Of a DNA stretch of 40,366 bases, positions 1 through 9,196 are shown piece by piece (positions within the stretch are counted from its first letter, which is position 1; each line of letters opens with the position of its first letter). Below the pieces are notes generated by a model. The model was not told where the DNA came from. It did no database searches and was given only the letters and a program-made list of their open reading frames with translations. A program made the translations under genes and the position numbers. The DNA lies in NCBI GenBank assembly GCA_946480815.1, contig CAMLLB010000034.1, forward strand, positions 1 through 40,366. Direction: 5' to 3'. The stretch comes from an uncultured Flavobacteriales bacterium (GTDB taxonomy: Bacteria > Bacteroidota > Bacteroidia > Flavobacteriales > Crocinitomicaceae).

Positions 1-157
1 GATGCAAAGTTGTGGCAGGTCAAAAATCAAATTCGGTAATTAACTGATTACTGTCGAATATTTTTCGGTTACAACTGATTGAAATCGTTTTTAAAACTGA
101 TTATCAGATGTTTAATTAAAATAAATTCAGATTCATTTTTTATGAAGAAATTAGTTC

Positions 158-165
158 TATTTTTG
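158..165 (+). promoter_or_regulatory. Bacteroidota -7 promoter box (TATTTTTG)
   Basis: Exact match to the Bacteroidota -7 consensus TAnnTTTG, 25 bases before the start of the GyrI-like gene. I see no clear TTTG -33 box at the usual distance, so this is a partial match. The rest of bases 1-190 is AT-rich and shows no convincing gene. Confidence 0.45.
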
Positions 166-190
166 GTTTTCTTGAAAAATCACATAATCT

Positions 191-646
191 ATGACACAAC
201 GGAAAGGATTCAAAATCATCGGTATATCAACAGAAACATCCAATAAGGAGGGGGAAGCTTCAACAGCAATCGGAGCTCTTTGGGGACAGTTCATCTCAGA
301 AAACCTGTTGGAGAAAATTCCTAATCAGTTGGACTCTGATATTGTTTGCATTTACACCGATTATGAAAGTGATTACACCGGGAAATATACTTGCCTGCTT
401 GGACTGAAAGTTTCTTCTTTAGATCATATTCCGAATGGGTTGACTGGACGTGAATTTCCGGGTGGGAATTTTCAATCGTTCCAGGCGAAAGGCAGCTTAC
501 CGGAAGCACTTGTTGATACCTGGCAAACTATCTGGAACTTGGACAAAACGTTGAATCGCAGTTATACCTACGATTACGAAGTATACGATCACCGTTCCCG
601 ACAAGGAGAAGAGTCTGAAGTTGATATTTATATTGCAAAAAAATAA
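191..646 (+). CDS. GyrI-like / AraC effector-binding-domain protein (stand-alone)
   Basis: A 151-residue soluble protein without signal peptide. The order of features (an N-terminal strand KIIGISTETS, a central segment with DIVCIYTDYESDYTGKYTCL, an FPGGNFQSFQAKG turn and a C-terminal SEVDIYIAKK strand) resembles the GyrI-like small-molecule-binding (SOUL/AraC effector-binding) fold. No DNA-binding domain is attached, so it would be a free-standing ligand-binding protein; members of this family can bind or hydrolyse small lipophilic compounds, but no ligand can be named here. It is followed after 8 bases by an NAD(P)-binding protein, so the two are probably co-transcribed. The assignment rests on pattern only, without a profile search. 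Confidence 0.7.
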   Translation: MTQRKGFKIIGISTETSNKEGEASTAIGALWGQFISENLLEKIPNQLDSDIVCIYTDYESDYTGKYTCLLGLKVSSLDHIPNGLTGREFPGGNFQSFQAKGSLPEALVDTWQTIWNLDKTLNRSYTYDYEVYDHRSRQGEESEVDIYIAKK

Positions 647-654
647 CATTACTC

Positions 655-1278
655 ATGACAATTTGTATTTCAGGTGCCAGCGGATTGGTTGGAAACGAAA
701 TTCTCATTCAGCTGCTAAATGATCCACGAACTGAAAAAGTATTGGTCCTGGCAAGAAACCCTTTGGGTTTTGGACATCCTAAAATGCAAGTTGTTCTTAT
801 TCCTTTTGATCAACTGGACCAACTGGAAGTGAAAGAAAAAATTGATATCGGATTTTGTGCACTTGGGACTACTCTTCGCAAAGCAGGAAGTAAAGCACGT
901 CAACAGGAAATTGACCGGGATTATGTGATCTCTTTTGGTCGTTTTTGTAAAAAATCAGGTGTTAAAAAATTAGGTATTGTTTCTTCTATTGGGGCCAATG
1001 AGAAATCTTCCAATTTTTATTTACGAACCAAAGGGGAAATGGAAAAGGGGATTTCACAACTGGGAATTCCAACAACCGTTTTTATACGTCCATCGTTTCT
1101 GATCGGACCAAGAAAAGAAAGAAGCTTCGGCGATAAGCTAATCCAGGGATTTTCATTCATCATTAGTCCCTTATTGTTTGGAAAAGCACATAAGTACAAA
1201 GGAATTCACGGATCAAAAGTTGCACAAAAACTGATTGAAGTCACTTTAAAGGAAACAACCGGTATCCATTACATTTAA
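655..1278 (+). CDS. NAD(P)-binding Rossmann-fold oxidoreductase (atypical SDR, HTATIP2-like)
   Basis: 207 residues. The glycine-rich dinucleotide loop GASGLVG lies at residues 7-13, followed by a VLVLARNP strand. Ser111 in KLGIVSSIGA and Tyr122-x3-Lys126 (YLRTK) fit the catalytic Ser/Tyr/Lys of short-chain dehydrogenases. The short length and the sequence around Ser111 and the FIRPSFLIG segment match the atypical SDR group that includes human HTATIP2/TIP30 and many bacterial 'NAD-dependent epimerase' annotations. Substrate unknown. It begins 8 bases after the GyrI-like gene, so it is probably the second gene of a two-gene unit; the sensor kinase begins 27 bases further on. Confidence 0.82.
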   Translation: MTICISGASGLVGNEILIQLLNDPRTEKVLVLARNPLGFGHPKMQVVLIPFDQLDQLEVKEKIDIGFCALGTTLRKAGSKARQQEIDRDYVISFGRFCKKSGVKKLGIVSSIGANEKSSNFYLRTKGEMEKGISQLGIPTTVFIRPSFLIGPRKERSFGDKLIQGFSFIISPLLFGKAHKYKGIHGSKVAQKLIEVTLKETTGIHYI

Positions 1279-1293
1279 AATTTGATTTAGTAT

Positions 1294-1301
1294 TAACTTC
1301 G
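1294..1301 (+). promoter_or_regulatory. Possible -7 box (TAACTTCG) next to the kinase start
   Basis: TAACTTCG fits the Bacteroidota -7 pattern with C for T at position 7. Only four bases separate it from the ATG at 1306, which would give a leaderless or nearly leaderless message. The same octamer precedes thyA (39462). No good -33 box is visible. Confidence 0.3.
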
Positions 1302-1305
1302 CAAG

Positions 1306-4305
1306 ATGAGTTTGAAACTGAAATATCCGAAGCACCGAGCCACAATTCATTGTTTGCTTTCCGGAGTTCTTTGCCTGTTTATATGTATAAGTCATTCCAC
1401 TCATGCACAACCACTTGGAAAACTCATCGAATCTACGTTAGATACCAACTCACCTTTCACCATTCGTATTTACGGAACTGAAGACGGAGTACCACAGCAC
1501 CAGATTTCTGCAATGGTCTCTGATAAAACTGGAAACTTATTGATTGGTACGGCAAACGGATTGGTACAATTTAATGGTCAAACATTTACGGATATCAATC
1601 CCACAAATGAGAGCAGGAAGATCCTATGCGTAAAAATATTCCTGGACCCGAAAACAAATGTGCTGTATGGTTTGGACAGTCGGGCACAACTCTATCAAAT
1701 TTCTCCTGTTACCAAAGCTCTTTCAAAAAAAGACCTCTTAAGTGCGTCATTTCATCATGATTCTATTGTTTATATCAACTCCCGAAAGGAACTGCACATT
1801 TCCAAACTCGGATCAGTCAAAAGCCGGCTTATTTCCAAACTGGCATGTAATGACGTTGTCTTTGGGGTGGGAATAATAGGTAAAACTCCTTTCTTTTCAG
1901 ATTCAAGTGGAACATATATTTTACAAGCATCCAAATGGCAAAAATTATCAAATGATATCTATTATCAATCCAGGAGAAATCCATATACCGGAGAAAACTA
2001 CCTGCTTGGTATAAATAATATTGCCATTTATTACAAAGGAAAACTGCTTCTTCAAAGATTTAGGGAAAATACGACCGGAGTTTATTTTACTGATCTTGCA
2101 TTTAGTCCGCACAAGGAAATTTTTGCGTCTTCACATAAAGGGATTTTCTTCAAGAACGAGCTACTCCCGTTTTTTGATTCTCAAAACACCAACCTCCCCA
2201 GTAAAATCATTCTGTCGCTTTACTACAATGCTGATGAAAATCTCCTTTTTGCCGGAAGTAGTGACAAAGGACTTCTCCAACTCAAGCTGAAACAATGCAT
2301 GACCATTTACGATGAACCGACTTTGAAGGAATCATCTCTCAGTTCTATTATCAGAATCCCAAATAATAAGCTAATTATTTCCGCAACCCACGGAAATATT
2401 TTCACGTTTGGTATGAAATCAATTTCACCCTACTACAACAAACGTGGAGAATTTTCCTGCCTGGCAAATATCAATGGAGATGTTTGGGCTGGTACCTGGG
2501 GACAAGGAATTTGCGTTTTTCGAAACCGCAAATGGATCAAAACCATTTTCAAAGGAGTGGAAAAACATCCTGTTCACGCTATTTTCCAGGACCGGAAAAA
2601 ACGGATTTGGATCGGAAAAGAAAATGGGATCTCTATAGGAAAAACAACAAATGATCTAAAACCGGCATTTGAATCCCTGAAAATCGGATTGGTAATTTGT
2701 TTTTATCAACTCAAAAACGGAGATCTTTTAGTAGGAGGTGAAGACGGTTTCTTTATCTTTTCAGAGGATTTAAAACTGAAAATGCAATTCGGGATCAGGA
2801 ACGGTTTAAAGGGAAAAGAGGTGCGTTCATTTTACGAAAAGAAAGATGGTACTTTTTATATTGGGACCTATGGTGGCGGTTTGTATTACTGGGATTATAA
2901 AAAATTGCGCCCATTAAGCAGAATGCGGAATTGTTTACTCAACGATGATATTTTCACCCTGGCCCCGGATAAGAAAGGAAATCTGTATATTTCTTCCAAT
3001 CATGGATTATATGTGATCAACGAACGGAAAATTGATGATTTTCTTGCACATAAAGTCAATTTCCTCGTTCCGTTCCGATTGGGACATGATGATGGAATTT
3101 TAAATACCGAATTCAATGGCGGATTTCAAAACAATTATTATTCAAGCGACAGCAAACACTTCTATTTCCCTACAATACAGGGAGTTCTGATCAGTTTTTT
3201 TGAAGTACCCAAGTATCGGAAATTACGTCCGTTTTTAAAAGAAGTAATGGTAAATGATAAGGTCCAAAAGCTTTCGGATCATGTTTTTCCACGTAATACG
3301 CATACGATTAATCTGCAATACTATTGTCCGAACTTTACCCATTTCTATAACCTGCATTACCAGTACAAATTAGTTGGTCCGGAAATTAAGGATGAATGGA
3401 GCGTACCGACCAAAAAAGGCGAAATCAGTTTTAAAATGCTTCCTCCGGGAGAATACAAAGTATATATGCGGGGGATCGATGGCTTCAACGATCACAGTCC
3501 GAATGAAATTGTTTACGCTTTTAAAATCGAGAAACATATTTACGAAACACTTTGGTTCCGATTACTGGCTTTCGGATTGGTTTTCCTGCTCATTTTCCTA
3601 TTGACTTATAAACGGATCCAGATTTCAAAAGATCAGGAATTAAAAGACAGTGAGCACAAGAACACGATGTTCGAACTGAAATTGAAAGCGATCCAGGCAA
3701 AAATGAACCCTCATTTTATTTTCAATTGTTTGAACAACATCCAATACCTTATTGTGATGGGAAAACAGGACGAAGCTGAACATGCATTGAGTGATTTCTC
3801 GATCCTGCTCCGGAAATTTCTCCAGCAAAGTGATAATTCATTCATTACACTCCGTGATGAAGTCGAATTACTGAAATCGTATATTGCCGTGGAGCGTTTC
3901 CGTTTCGAAGAAAGCCTGGAGGTAGAAGTTAGCATTCCGGAGAATTTACTTCATTTAAAAATCCCTACTCTATTGATCCAGCCAACAGTGGAAAATGCCA
4001 TCTTACATGGATTAACACATAAAAAAGGTGATAAAAAACTAATTATCGAAGGATACCAGGAAGATGACGCTATTATATTAAAAATTGATGATAATGGAAT
4101 CGGGCGCCAGGAAGCCAAACGCATTAATACCTACCGGGCCAATCACATTTCACATGGATGGAACATGGTCCTTGACAAGATCAATTTATTAAAAGCGAAA
4201 TACCAATATTCCGTTATCTTTGAAATTATTGACAAACCGGATAACGGTGGAACAACTGTCATTTTCAAAATTCCGTTGATGACTGAAGAAATGATGGAAA
4301 TTTAA
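1306..4305 (+). CDS. Sensor histidine kinase: periplasmic propeller (Reg_prop/Y_Y_Y) plus LytS-type kinase
   Basis: 999 residues. N-terminal signal peptide ending near THAQP (about residue 35), then about 600 residues of propeller-like repeats (for example GVPQHQISAMVSDKTGNLLI, GQGICVFRNRKW, GTYGGGLYYWD), a Y_Y_Y-type immunoglobulin-like domain (HYQYKLVGPEIKDEW, MLPPGEYKVYMRG), one membrane helix at about 747-768, and a cytoplasmic kinase. The phosphoacceptor is His803 in MNPHFIFN, the hallmark of the LytS/His_kinase family; the ATP-binding domain shows ENAILHG and DDNGIGRQEA. The whole sensor and kinase are one chain, without a fused DNA-binding regulator as in classic Bacteroides hybrid systems. 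Eleven bases separate it from the LytTR regulator, its evident partner. The signal sensed cannot be read from the sequence. Confidence 0.93.
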   Translation: MSLKLKYPKHRATIHCLLSGVLCLFICISHSTHAQPLGKLIESTLDTNSPFTIRIYGTEDGVPQHQISAMVSDKTGNLLIGTANGLVQFNGQTFTDINPTNESRKILCVKIFLDPKTNVLYGLDSRAQLYQISPVTKALSKKDLLSASFHHDSIVYINSRKELHISKLGSVKSRLISKLACNDVVFGVGIIGKTPFFSDSSGTYILQASKWQKLSNDIYYQSRRNPYTGENYLLGINNIAIYYKGKLLLQRFRENTTGVYFTDLAFSPHKEIFASSHKGIFFKNELLPFFDSQNTNLPSKIILSLYYNADENLLFAGSSDKGLLQLKLKQCMTIYDEPTLKESSLSSIIRIPNNKLIISATHGNIFTFGMKSISPYYNKRGEFSCLANINGDVWAGTWGQGICVFRNRKWIKTIFKGVEKHPVHAIFQDRKKRIWIGKENGISIGKTTNDLKPAFESLKIGLVICFYQLKNGDLLVGGEDGFFIFSEDLKLKMQFGIRNGLKGKEVRSFYEKKDGTFYIGTYGGGLYYWDYKKLRPLSRMRNCLLNDDIFTLAPDKKGNLYISSNHGLYVINERKIDDFLAHKVNFLVPFRLGHDDGILNTEFNGGFQNNYYSSDSKHFYFPTIQGVLISFFEVPKYRKLRPFLKEVMVNDKVQKLSDHVFPRNTHTINLQYYCPNFTHFYNLHYQYKLVGPEIKDEWSVPTKKGEISFKMLPPGEYKVYMRGIDGFNDHSPNEIVYAFKIEKHIYETLWFRLLAFGLVFLLIFLLTYKRIQISKDQELKDSEHKNTMFELKLKAIQAKMNPHFIFNCLNNIQYLIVMGKQDEAEHALSDFSILLRKFLQQSDNSFITLRDEVELLKSYIAVERFRFEESLEVEVSIPENLLHLKIPTLLIQPTVENAILHGLTHKKGDKKLIIEGYQEDDAIILKIDDNGIGRQEAKRINTYRANHISHGWNMVLDKINLLKAKYQYSVIFEIIDKPDNGGTTVIFKIPLMTEEMMEI

Positions 4306-4316
4306 TTCTTGAAACA

Positions 4317-5048
4317 GTGAAAGCACTCATTTTAGACGATATTCGGATCAGCAGAGAAGGTTTGGCAGCCTTACTTAAAAAGATCGATCCAACGATTGAA
4401 ATTATTGCCAGTGTTGCAACTGTAGAAGAAGCAAAGCAGGTTTTCGATGAGATGAGTATTGATGTTGCATTCCTGGACATCCAGTTGCAATCGGGAACCA
4501 GTTTTGACCTCGTGGATGAAATTCCTTTCGAAACCAAGGTCGTATTCATAACAGCTTATGATGAACACGCAATTGCAGCGATCAGGAAAGGTGCTTTTGA
4601 TTATCTTCTGAAACCGATCAATTCCTCAGATCTGCGAAACTGCATTCAACGCATCCAGGACGTAGATGCCCAAACTGCAGAAAGCCAGAATAATGCTTCT
4701 GATAAAAATGAAGAAAACCTGATCCAATCCGACCTGATCGGGATTACCGGACTCGATGCGATTATTTTCCTGAAGATCGATGATATTATTTACCTCAAAG
4801 CAGACGGGAAATACACCATGATCCAAACCACGAACGAACACATCACCAGTTCGAAGAATTTAAAGGTTTTCGAAACCATGCTTCCTGAATCCAAGTTCAT
4901 GCGTGTACACCATTCTTTTTTATTGAACCTGAAATACATCAAGAAATTTCAGAAAGAATACAACATGCTGGTATTGGATAACGGCTCACAGATTCCGGTT
5001 TCCAAATCACGCAAAGACCTGTTAATGCAGCGATTGATGCATGTATAA
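4317..5048 (+). CDS. LytTR-family response regulator
   Basis: 243 residues, starting with GTG. An N-terminal receiver domain shows the acidic pair Asp7-Asp8, the phosphoacceptor Asp54 (AFLDIQL), Thr79 (FITAYD) and Lys99 (LLKPI). After a polar linker (about 116-135) comes a LytTR DNA-binding domain (IIFLKIDDIIYLKADGKYTM, MRVHHSFLLNLKYIKKF, IPVSKSRKDLL). It would be phosphorylated by the kinase encoded 11 bases upstream and then bind promoter DNA. The spacing and gene order are typical of LytS/LytTR pairs in Bacteroidota. Target genes are unknown; no repeated LytTR-type binding site was identified nearby. Confidence 0.95.
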   Translation: MKALILDDIRISREGLAALLKKIDPTIEIIASVATVEEAKQVFDEMSIDVAFLDIQLQSGTSFDLVDEIPFETKVVFITAYDEHAIAAIRKGAFDYLLKPINSSDLRNCIQRIQDVDAQTAESQNNASDKNEENLIQSDLIGITGLDAIIFLKIDDIIYLKADGKYTMIQTTNEHITSSKNLKVFETMLPESKFMRVHHSFLLNLKYIKKFQKEYNMLVLDNGSQIPVSKSRKDLLMQRLMHV

Positions 5049-5058
5049 AATACATCTC

Positions 5059-5092
5059 TTCGTTATATAACGAAAACATGATATTATGTTTT
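5059..5092. terminator. Hairpins between convergent lytTR and topB genes
   Basis: Two small inverted repeats lie between the convergent genes: a perfect 16-bp palindrome TTCGTTATATAACGAA (5059-5074) and AAAACAT/ATGTTTT (5073-5092) followed by Ts. Together they could end transcription from either side, but the stems are AT-rich and weak. Confidence 0.4.
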
Positions 5093-5145
5093 TGCAACAT
5101 CAAGACATTCTGATATCATTAATCCTGACGTCTGCAATATGTTTC

Positions 5146-7269
5146 TTAAACTACAGTGATATTAAAGCTTTCATCCAGGGAAATCGCGCCTTCAATTACC
5201 TGGTGAGATCCCGGAATCAACAAACCTTTCATTTTTCCTGTTTTTCCTTTGGAAATTAGATCTGTCAATTGCTTTTCTGTCAATTTTTTACCAAGTAATT
5301 CAAACGGTACCATAAATCCGCAAACTTTAAAATTGCTGCATCCTACTCCCCGTTTCCCTGTCATGAGCTTATTGGTTTTACATTTGGGGCAATCCAGGTC
5401 TTCGATAGATTGTTTTTCAGCTTTCTTTCGCTCTTTCTTTTCCTTAACTACTGCAATCGGCTGATCCGTATGAAGCTGGATCCGAACCGGTGCTTGTGAA
5501 AAAATCACCTCATCCGTCAATTCACGGACCATGATCATTAACTCACGCTTGAACTGTTCCAGGTCGTATTCCCCTTTTTCGATCAAACGCAATTTCCGTT
5601 CCCATTGTCCGGTTAATTCCGCGCTTTTTAATAGCTCATTCTGAATTGTATCAATCAATCCGACTCCGGTACTGGTTGCAATCAGATTTTTGCGTTTCTT
5701 TTCAATGTATTTGCGTTTGAACAAGGTTTCAATGATGTTTGCACGTGTTGCCGGTCTTCCGATTCCGTTTTCCTTCATCATATCCCGCAGCTCTTCATCA
5801 TCTACCATTTTGCCTGCTGTTTCCATTGCCCGCAGCAAAGTCGCTTCCGTGTAGGGTTTCGGCGGACTGGTTTTTCCCTGGTGAATGAACGGTTGATGCG
5901 GACCGCTTTCTCCTTCTTCAAAATGCGGCATGGTTTGTTCCGGCTTCTCAGCAGCTTTTTTACCTTCCGAATCAGACTCCTTGGTTTCTTCCCAAACAAC
6001 ACGCCAACCCGGTTCAATGATCTGTTTTCCGGTCGCTTTGAATTCGACCTGCCCTACTTTTCCTAAAACAGTGGTATTTGAAACTTTACATTCCGGATAA
6101 AACGCCGCAATGAAACGACGTACGATCATGTCATAGATCTGTTGTTCCGGATGACTCAAACCACTTGGCTGAACTCCGGTAGGAATAATCGCATGGTGAT
6201 CCGTTACTTTTTTATCGTCGAAAACCGTTTTTAATTTTGGAATGGGTTTCGCTAAAACCGGTTCTGTAAATCGTGAATAATAAGTCAAGCCTTTCATGAT
6301 ACCATCTATCTTCGGGTGAAGGTCTTCACTCAAATAAGTTGTATCAACACGTGGATAGGTTACCAATTTCTTTTCGTAAAGGCTCTGAACGATCTTCAAG
6401 GTTTCCTCCGCAGAATTCCCGATCTTTTTATTGGATTCAACTTGCAAAGAAGTCAAATCAAACAAACGCGGATTCCCTTCTTTCCCCTCTTTTTGTTCAA
6501 ACGAAGTAATCTCGAAAGGATGTTCCTGCAAATATGCCAATCCTTTATCAGCCTTATCTTGTGTTCTCAACCGGTCAATAGATGCCGAGAATTCCGTTTC
6601 ACGGTAAAGGGTTTTCAACTCCCAGTATTCCTCTGAACGAAAAGCCTCAATTTCTTTTTGGCGCGAAACAATCATTGCTAAAGTGGGAGTTTGCACCCGG
6701 CCGATGGATAAGGTGGCTTTTCCCTGTCCGAACTTTTTGGTGAACAAACGCGTTGCATTCATTCCCAACAACCAGTCACCAATTGCGCGGGCACTTCCGG
6801 CCGCATACAAATTCTGATATTGTTCACCTGTTTTCAAAGCCTGGAATCCTTCCCGGATTGCTTCTTCAGTCAGGGAGGAAATCCATAAGCGTTTCATGGG
6901 AACTTTGCATTTCGCTTTTGACAAAACCCAACGCTGGATCAATTCTCCTTCTTGCCCGGCATCGCCGCAGTTGATAACTTCTTCGCAGGAGGAAACCAAT
7001 TTTTCAATCACAGAGAATTGTTTCTTGACCCCGGAATCTTCTATAAGTTTGATTCCAAATTTTTCGGGAATGATCGGAAGGTCTTCCAGCTTCCAATATT
7101 TCCATTTTTCATGATAATCATGCGGTTCTTTGAGTGTGCACAAATGCCCGAAAGTCCAGGTCACCCAATAACCGTTTCCTTCGTAAAAGCCATCATGACG
7201 CTGTTTTGCACCAATGACTTCTGCGATATCGCGAGCTACGGAGGGTTTTTCGGCAATGCACAATTTCAT
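5146..7269 (-). CDS. topB: DNA topoisomerase III (type IA)
   Basis: 707 residues. Type IA topoisomerases cut one DNA strand through a tyrosine and pass another, decatenating replication and recombination intermediates. The Toprim domain opens the protein (Glu7 in IAEKPS; Asp103 and Glu107 in DAGQEGE), followed by SIGRVQTPTLAM and the catalytic Tyr305 in TYPRVD. A C-terminal four-cysteine zinc-binding-like segment (CPKC, then GCSNFKVCG) and a basic KKERKKAEK linker follow. I chose the ATG at 7269 rather than a TTG at 7278, because that TTG overlaps a strong promoter -7 box (7276-7283). Monocistronic, convergent with the response regulator and divergent from a T9SS protein. The motif DAGQEGE lacks the second Asp of E. 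coli TopB's DPDREG, as is common in this subgroup. Confidence 0.95.
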   Translation of the reverse strand: MKLCIAEKPSVARDIAEVIGAKQRHDGFYEGNGYWVTWTFGHLCTLKEPHDYHEKWKYWKLEDLPIIPEKFGIKLIEDSGVKKQFSVIEKLVSSCEEVINCGDAGQEGELIQRWVLSKAKCKVPMKRLWISSLTEEAIREGFQALKTGEQYQNLYAAGSARAIGDWLLGMNATRLFTKKFGQGKATLSIGRVQTPTLAMIVSRQKEIEAFRSEEYWELKTLYRETEFSASIDRLRTQDKADKGLAYLQEHPFEITSFEQKEGKEGNPRLFDLTSLQVESNKKIGNSAEETLKIVQSLYEKKLVTYPRVDTTYLSEDLHPKIDGIMKGLTYYSRFTEPVLAKPIPKLKTVFDDKKVTDHHAIIPTGVQPSGLSHPEQQIYDMIVRRFIAAFYPECKVSNTTVLGKVGQVEFKATGKQIIEPGWRVVWEETKESDSEGKKAAEKPEQTMPHFEEGESGPHQPFIHQGKTSPPKPYTEATLLRAMETAGKMVDDEELRDMMKENGIGRPATRANIIETLFKRKYIEKKRKNLIATSTGVGLIDTIQNELLKSAELTGQWERKLRLIEKGEYDLEQFKRELMIMVRELTDEVIFSQAPVRIQLHTDQPIAVVKEKKERKKAEKQSIEDLDCPKCKTNKLMTGKRGVGCSNFKVCGFMVPFELLGKKLTEKQLTDLISKGKTGKMKGLLIPGSHQVIEGAISLDESFNITVV

Positions 7270-7275
7270 AACTAG

Positions 7276-7306
7276 CAAAGTTAGTCAATGGGAATTGGCA
7301 GGACAA
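7276..7306 (-). promoter_or_regulatory. Promoter of topB (TTG-N20-TAACTTTG)
   Basis: Read on the minus strand: TTG (7306-7304), 20 bases, then TAACTTTG (7283-7276), an exact TAnnTTTG. Six bases separate the box from the ATG at 7269, so the transcript probably starts at or beside the start codon (leaderless). Confidence 0.65.
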
Positions 7307-7405
7307 GACGGTTTTGAACAAAATAGGGAAATGTTTCAACAATTAAACGAAAGTGAACTATCAGACAACAGAACTGACATAACGATATGCCTTACTCAAA
7401 GCACT

Positions 7406-7437
7406 TTTGTTCAATTCTTATTTATTTTATAAATTCG
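7406..7437 (+). promoter_or_regulatory. Promoter of T9SS propeller gene (TTTG-N20-TAAATTCG)
   Basis: TTTG at 7406-7409, 20 bases, TAAATTCG at 7430-7437, 15 bases before the ATG at 7453. It supports starting the protein at the signal-peptide methionine rather than at 7387. Confidence 0.6.
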
Positions 7438-7452
7438 ATTAAAATTCGACCT

Positions 7453-9114
7453 ATGAAAAACTTATCATCTAAATTGATTGCACTTATTTGTTGTGCCCCA
7501 TTTTCTCTGTTCGCTCAATATGGGTGGATCCGAACAATAAACTCTCCGAGACACGGATATGCCGCTGTTTCAGATCAAAATGGACGTTTGAACTTTGGCG
7601 GATGGTTTGAAGGAGCAACTTCATTCAACCCATCGCATGTGGGAGATTCCGCAACTTGCGTAGACCCCAATCCCTTCCTGGTTCAATACGACAGCATCGG
7701 AAATCTGAACTGGTACAAACACTGGGAGTCAAATTACATGGCTTACATCATTTCGGTAGATACCGATCCAACAGGCAATATTTACGGATTGGGATCTTTT
7801 TCAAACAGCATAGATCTGGATCCGGGATCACCCGTTAACACCACTCCGACCGATGAAAACGGAATATTCATATTTAAACTGGATGCTGCCGGAAACCCAC
7901 TTTGGATTAAAGCTGTTCATTCACCAAATGCAAATGGAGGATCCATACTGCCACGTCAAATTGCAGTAAGCTCAACCGGAGAAGTATACGTATCCGGAGA
8001 ATTCACCGGGTCTTACGACTGGGATCCATCAAACGGAACACAAACACATTTCACGACAACTGGTAATAGCGCTTTTTTCATTTTACACCTTTCAACAAAC
8101 GGCGATTACACCTGGTTCTCTCAAATGGACTACCCGAATGAACTAAATGTCGCAGCAGGTCTGTGTGTTGCCGGAAACGGACAGGTTTATCTGACCGGAA
8201 AATTTTCAAACACTGTTGATTTTGATCCGTCAGGAGCCGTTTTAAATGTAACCGAACCAAATGGCGCTGCATTTCTTTTGAGTTTGCTTTCAGATGGTTC
8301 ATTAAACTGGGTCCACACAATTCCTGGAGGTTATGGATTTGATTGTGAAAGCATCGGTAATTCAGTAGTCTTCACCGGGCAGTTCAATACATCTGTTTCC
8401 GGCTCATTTGATTTCGACTTTGGGTCAGGTGTCCAGGATATTGCTTCTGACGGTATCGATGCTTACTTCTTAAGTTTAGATTTGTCAGGAAACTTTAATT
8501 GGGTCAATTATATTACCGGATCCGGAGATCAGTCATGCCGTTCAATCGACCTTGACACAGCAGGAACCGTATATGCTGCCGGACGCTTTGAACAAGCAAT
8601 CAGCTATCCGGATTTAAATTACTCCCTGACCAGCCCTACAATTTCAGAATCTTTCATTTGTAAGCTTTCAAGTACGGGAACCTTCCTGGAACAATTTTCA
8701 TTACTTGGAAGTGGAGTAACAACGGTATTTAACGTGACACACAGCAATGCAGGACCAACCTATATCGGAGGGCATTACTCCGGACAAGCCGATTTAAATA
8801 TCAATACACACGTAAACAATTATTCAAGCGCGCAAGGAGTATATAATCCTTTTGCTATCAAATTGGGTGAATTAAATTATGCCGGTTTAAATGAGCAAGC
8901 TCAGGACAATTGGTTTATTTATCCGAATCCGGTTCATAATGAGTTGCACTTATCGGAAGTTGATCCTTCCCAGGATCTATACCTTTTCGATATCAATGGG
9001 AAATCCCTGAGCTTTATCTCTCAACCTGCAACTGTCATCAATGTCGCTCATTTACAACCGGGTGTATATTTTATTCAAAACGGGGTAAAACGCAGTAAAT
9101 TTCTAAAAGATTAA
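7453..9114 (+). CDS. Secreted seven-repeat beta-propeller protein with T9SS sorting domain
   Basis: 553 residues from the ATG at 7453 (signal peptide MKNLSSKLIALICCAPFSLF-AQ). A unit of the form h-h-G-x-F-x-x-x-h-D-h-D-P recurs seven times (for example GGWFEGATSFNP, GLGSFSNSIDLDP, VSGEFTGSYDWDP, LTGKFSNTVDFDP, GRFEQAISYP), as expected of SBBP-like repeats making a seven-bladed propeller. The last 70 residues are a type A T9SS sorting domain (FIYPNPVHNELHL, LFDINGK, LQPGVYFIQNG). The protein should pass the inner membrane by Sec and the outer membrane by T9SS, ending at the cell surface or outside. Function beyond that cannot be read; such proteins are usually annotated only as sorting-domain proteins. 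It has its own promoter and terminator. Confidence 0.88.
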   Translation: MKNLSSKLIALICCAPFSLFAQYGWIRTINSPRHGYAAVSDQNGRLNFGGWFEGATSFNPSHVGDSATCVDPNPFLVQYDSIGNLNWYKHWESNYMAYIISVDTDPTGNIYGLGSFSNSIDLDPGSPVNTTPTDENGIFIFKLDAAGNPLWIKAVHSPNANGGSILPRQIAVSSTGEVYVSGEFTGSYDWDPSNGTQTHFTTTGNSAFFILHLSTNGDYTWFSQMDYPNELNVAAGLCVAGNGQVYLTGKFSNTVDFDPSGAVLNVTEPNGAAFLLSLLSDGSLNWVHTIPGGYGFDCESIGNSVVFTGQFNTSVSGSFDFDFGSGVQDIASDGIDAYFLSLDLSGNFNWVNYITGSGDQSCRSIDLDTAGTVYAAGRFEQAISYPDLNYSLTSPTISESFICKLSSTGTFLEQFSLLGSGVTTVFNVTHSNAGPTYIGGHYSGQADLNINTHVNNYSSAQGVYNPFAIKLGELNYAGLNEQAQDNWFIYPNPVHNELHLSEVDPSQDLYLFDINGKSLSFISQPATVINVAHLQPGVYFIQNGVKRSKFLKD

Positions 9115-9131
9115 CGAGGTATTTGATAAAG

Positions 9132-9155
9132 ACCGCATCCGTCGGGTGCGGTTTT
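9132..9155 (+). terminator. Rho-independent terminator after the T9SS propeller gene
   Basis: ACCGCATCC, loop GTC, GGGTGCGGT, then TTT. The 9-bp stem has one T-G pair. Confidence 0.75.
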
Positions 9156-9169
9156 GACACAAATTCCAT

Positions 9170-9185
9170 TTTGCCAAATGGCAAA
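9170..9185 (-). terminator. Hairpin at the end of the folA operon
   Basis: Inverted repeat TTTGCCA/TGGCAAA with a two-base centre, 11 bases beyond the folA stop on the minus strand. There is no strong T run, so it may be a terminator or only a 3' stabilising hairpin. Confidence 0.4.
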
Positions 9186-9196
9186 CCGTACGTCCA

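Noticed and set aside
142..243. Short plus-strand ORF starting MKKLVLFLVFLKN
   Set aside because: It looks like a signal peptide start but contains the promoter box, overlaps the GyrI-like gene in another frame and stops after 33 codons.
7387..7452. N-terminal extension of the T9SS propeller protein
   Set aside because: A promoter box lies inside it and the signal peptide begins at 7453.
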